From CALJUZ01 sp003387805 (GTDB taxonomy: Bacteria; Bacillota; Limnochordia; Limnochordales; ZCTH02-B6), in the NCBI GenBank assembly GCA_937975235.1, contig CALJUZ010000055.1:1-6383 (forward strand): a DNA stretch of 6,383 bases, in the 5' to 3' direction. The notes below the pieces were generated by a model. The model searched no databases and was not told where the DNA came from. It saw nothing but the letters and a program-made list of their open reading frames with translations. Both the position numbers and the translations under genes were made by a program. Positions 4,250 to 6,383 of this stretch are shown in pieces (position 1 is the stretch's first letter; each line of letters starts with the position of its first letter).

Positions 4250-6352
4250 TTGCAAAAACTGCATCAAGGACGGTCCGCGGCGGCGGAGCGTTTGTATTAC
4301 GGAGTGGTGGGCAACGGGGAGACGGCCGCGCTCATCGGGCCGGATCTGGCCGTGCGCTGGCTGTGCCTGCCGCGTTTTGACGGGACGCCGTTTTTCGCGT
4401 CGGCGCTGGATCCGAGGCGGGGCGGCGAGCTGACCATTGAACTGGAACACGGGCGCGGCGAGCCGGGCTTGGCCCGCCTGACCCCGGGCCGGGTGCGGGT
4501 GGAGCAGGAGTACCTGGGCCGCACCAACGTGCTGTCCACGGGCGTGGTGGCCGACGACGTGCGCCTGCAGGCGGTGGACGCCATGCCGTGGCGGCGGCCG
4601 CTGCTGGTGCGGCGGGTGAGCGTGACCAATACCGGCCCGGAGCCCGAGGCGTTTCGGCTCAAGTTCCACCTGGAGCCGGTGCGGTCGGCCCACTGGTCTT
4701 TCGCGGTGCAGGAGAATGAAGATGCGGCCTTCCTGACGGTGGCGGAGAAAGCCGCGGCGCTGGCCGTGGGCTGGGTGGCGGGCGCGGGCGAAGGCGCCGC
4801 CGGCCCGGCCGAAGCCATCGCCGGCCCGACTGTCGGCACGCCCGCCGCGGAGGCGGGGCCCGCCGCCGGCCCGCAGCGGCTGACGACGCCGGTGCTGGCG
4901 CCGGGCCAGCGGTTTGACGCAATTTTGCTGCTGGCCTACGGGCCCGACGCGGCGGCCGCGGCGGCCCGCTGGCGTGAAGCCGCGGCCGGGCTGCAGGCGG
5001 CGCCGCCGGGTGATCCGGAAGGCCTCGAGCGGGAGAAGCGGTTTTGGGCCGACTGGCTGGCCCGGGCCCGCTTTCCACAGGGCGTTTCGCCCGAGCTGGA
5101 GGAGGCCTACGCCCGCAGCCTGCTGACGCTGAAGCTGCTGACCCACGAAGAGAGCGGCGCCATTTTGGCCGCGGCCACCGCGTCGTTTCCGGCGGTGCCC
5201 GGCGGCACCGACAACTGGGACTACCGCTACTGCTGGCTGCGGGACGGCTACTACAGCGCCCGCACCTACGACGAGGCGGGGCTGCACACGGAGGCCCGGG
5301 CGTTTTACGAGTTCGCCCTGCGCTGCCAGGCGCCCGACGGCCGCTGGCACCAGCCCCTGTACACGCTGGACGGCGGCGGGCCGGTGGAGCTTGTCGTTGA
5401 AGACTTGGCCGGGCCGGGCGGCGAGAAGCCCGTCCGCTTCGGCAACGCAGCCTACGATCAGCTTCAGATCGACAACGAGCCCAGCGTTTTGCACGGCCTG
5501 TGGATTCACGCGCAGAAAACCCGGGACCGCGAGTGGTTTGCCGCCCGCTGGGACGCCATCCGGCGGGCCGCGGACGCGATGATGGAGCTGTGGCACCGGC
5601 CGGAAAACGGCATCTGGGAAATCCGGGAGCGGCGCGACCACTGGGTGTACGGGAAAGCGCTGTGCGCCGCGGGCTTCCGGGCCGCGGCGGAGCTGGCCGA
5701 CTGGCTGGGCTATCCCGCCCACGCCGAAAGGTGGCGGGCCGAGGCCGACGCGGTGGCCCGGCAGGTCATCGAGAACGGCTGGTGCCCCGAGCGCGAGGCG
5801 TATTTGCAGACGTACGACAAAAACTCACCGCTGGACATCTCGGCGCTGGCGCTGGTGCTGTGGGACTTGCTGCCGGCCGACGACCAGCGCATCGTGAAAA
5901 CCGTCGCGGCCTTCGAGCGGCCGCTGAAACTGCCCGAGGCATCCGCGGCAGGATCGGCGCCGGCGGCAGGGCCGGCGCCAGGGGCACGGACCGGGCCGGG
6001 GGCAGGACCGGCACCCGACGAGCCGCCCACCGATGACCCGTTCTGGGGCATGCACCACCTGAAAGGCGGCCTGCGGATGAACGGCGCGTTCGCCCGCTAC
6101 GACTACGCCGCGGAGCCGTTCTACCTGCCGACGCTGTGGATGGCCCGCTACTACCTGCGGGCCGGGCATCTCCAGCGGGCCCGGGAACTGGTGCGGGTCT
6201 GCCTCGACAACGCGACCAGCCTCGGCCTGATGGCGGAGCATTTCAACCCCCGCACCGGCCGGCAGTGGGGCAACTTCCCCCAGGCCTTCAGCCACGAGGA
6301 GCTGGCCCTGACCATCCTGGAGCTGGCCGCGGCCGGGGACGCAGGCGGCTGA
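4250..6352 (+). CDS. Glycoside hydrolase family 15 (glucoamylase/trehalase-like), cytoplasmic
   Basis: This 700-residue protein is an inverting GH15 enzyme expected to release glucose from an alpha-glucoside. The N-terminal beta-rich trehalase-like domain (about 14-230) opens with YYGVVGNGETAALIGPD and RWLCLPRFDG. The (alpha/alpha)6 catalytic domain (about 275-695) contains GGTDNWDYRYCWLRD (Asn322 to Asp332), GIWEIRERRDHWVYGKAL with likely general acid Glu457, and SLGLMAEHFNPRTGR with likely general base Glu663, then GNFPQAFSHEEL. There is no signal peptide or membrane segment, so it should act on sugar imported by the adjacent transporter. Two Ala/Gly/Pro-rich insertions, residues 177-208 and about 564-595, lengthen it beyond the roughly 600 residues typical of bacterial relatives. 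TTG 4250 is chosen because it directly follows the permease TAG, with GAAGGGG three bases upstream, implying translational coupling; TTG 4292 or GTG 4304 are alternatives but would clip the conserved N-terminus. Family is firm; glucoamylase, trehalase or isomaltose-type specificity is unresolved. Confidence 0.92.
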   Translation: MQKLHQGRSAAAERLYYGVVGNGETAALIGPDLAVRWLCLPRFDGTPFFASALDPRRGGELTIELEHGRGEPGLARLTPGRVRVEQEYLGRTNVLSTGVVADDVRLQAVDAMPWRRPLLVRRVSVTNTGPEPEAFRLKFHLEPVRSAHWSFAVQENEDAAFLTVAEKAAALAVGWVAGAGEGAAGPAEAIAGPTVGTPAAEAGPAAGPQRLTTPVLAPGQRFDAILLLAYGPDAAAAAARWREAAAGLQAAPPGDPEGLEREKRFWADWLARARFPQGVSPELEEAYARSLLTLKLLTHEESGAILAAATASFPAVPGGTDNWDYRYCWLRDGYYSARTYDEAGLHTEARAFYEFALRCQAPDGRWHQPLYTLDGGGPVELVVEDLAGPGGEKPVRFGNAAYDQLQIDNEPSVLHGLWIHAQKTRDREWFAARWDAIRRAADAMMELWHRPENGIWEIRERRDHWVYGKALCAAGFRAAAELADWLGYPAHAERWRAEADAVARQVIENGWCPEREAYLQTYDKNSPLDISALALVLWDLLPADDQRIVKTVAAFERPLKLPEASAAGSAPAAGPAPGARTGPGAGPAPDEPPTDDPFWGMHHLKGGLRMNGAFARYDYAAEPFYLPTLWMARYYLRAGHLQRARELVRVCLDNATSLGLMAEHFNPRTGRQWGNFPQAFSHEELALTILELAAAGDAGG
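5948..6019 (+). repeat. Four in-frame 18-bp repeats inside the GH15 gene
   Basis: Units at 5948-5965, 5966-5983, 5984-6001 and 6002-6019 each begin with GCA and are aligned to the codon frame. They encode AGSAPA, AGPAPG, ARTGPG and AGPAPD (residues 567-590). GCA is otherwise an uncommon Ala codon in this gene, which supports recent tandem duplication. The peptide is a flexible Ala/Gly/Pro tract inserted between FERPLKLPEA and the conserved catalytic-domain segment starting near FWGMHHLKGG, so it probably forms a surface loop. Confidence 0.88.
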
Positions 6353-6371
6353 CCGCGGGCCGCAGCCGCGG
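6353..6371. repeat. Inverted repeat after the GH15 stop
   Basis: CCGCGG at 6353-6358 and again at 6366-6371 could pair around seven bases directly after the TGA stop. The window ends 12 bases later without a T-run, so whether this is part of a terminator cannot be decided. The six-base sequence is self-complementary and frequent here, so chance is a real possibility. Confidence 0.25.
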
Positions 6372-6383
6372 CGGCCGACGGAC

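Noticed and set aside
2378..5722. Very long minus-strand open frame (1114 codons) opposite the permease and GH15 genes
   Set aside because: It is antisense to two genes with clear family motifs. Its translation is rich in Arg, His, Gln and Pro without recognisable domains, as expected when GC-rich genes lack antisense stop codons.

Overview
The window is strongly GC-rich bacterial DNA with G or C at most third codon positions. It has ATG, GTG and TTG starts, and two genes carry near-consensus purine-rich ribosome-binding sites (AAAGGAGG, AAGGAGG). It fits a high-GC bacterium that relies on strong Shine-Dalgarno pairing, for example a deep-branching, possibly thermophilic Bacillota. The substrate-binding protein has a cleavable Ala-X-Ala signal rather than a lipobox, so a diderm lineage such as Limnochordia is possible. 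The taxon is an inference, not something the sequence proves.

Layout, all genes on the plus strand: (1) the 3' part of a LacI-family regulator gene, cut by the left edge and ending at 539; (2) a 350-base gene-free stretch (540-889) with a 23-bp tandem repeat in two alternating subtypes, a GC stem-loop and a 15-bp direct repeat just before the next ribosome-binding site; (3) an AglE-like sugar-binding protein (890-2176); (4) a 198-base spacer with a perfect 11-bp inverted repeat; (5) a single 624-residue permease in which an AglF/MalF-like half and an AglG/MalG-like half are fused in one frame (2375-4249); (6) a GH15 glucoamylase/trehalase-like enzyme (4250-6352) whose TTG start directly follows, in the same frame, the TAG stop of the permease. 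The last 31 bases are non-coding as far as they go.

Together this looks like an alpha-glucoside uptake and use locus. The secreted binding protein captures an alpha-linked sugar, the fused permease carries it across the membrane, and the signal-less GH15 enzyme would hydrolyse it in the cytoplasm. The LacI-type protein is the natural candidate repressor. The order regulator, binding protein, permeases, alpha-glucosidase parallels the agl operon of Sinorhizobium meliloti, with GH15 in place of the GH13 enzyme AglA. No ATP-binding subunit is present, so the ATPase must come from elsewhere.

The most unusual points are the permease fusion, the alternating 23-bp repeat array, the stop/start junction without spacer in one frame, and two Ala/Gly/Pro-rich insertions in the GH15 enzyme, one built from four in-frame 18-bp repeats. 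I found no RNA genes, CRISPR array, insertion sequence or convincing sigma-70 promoter or intrinsic terminator.
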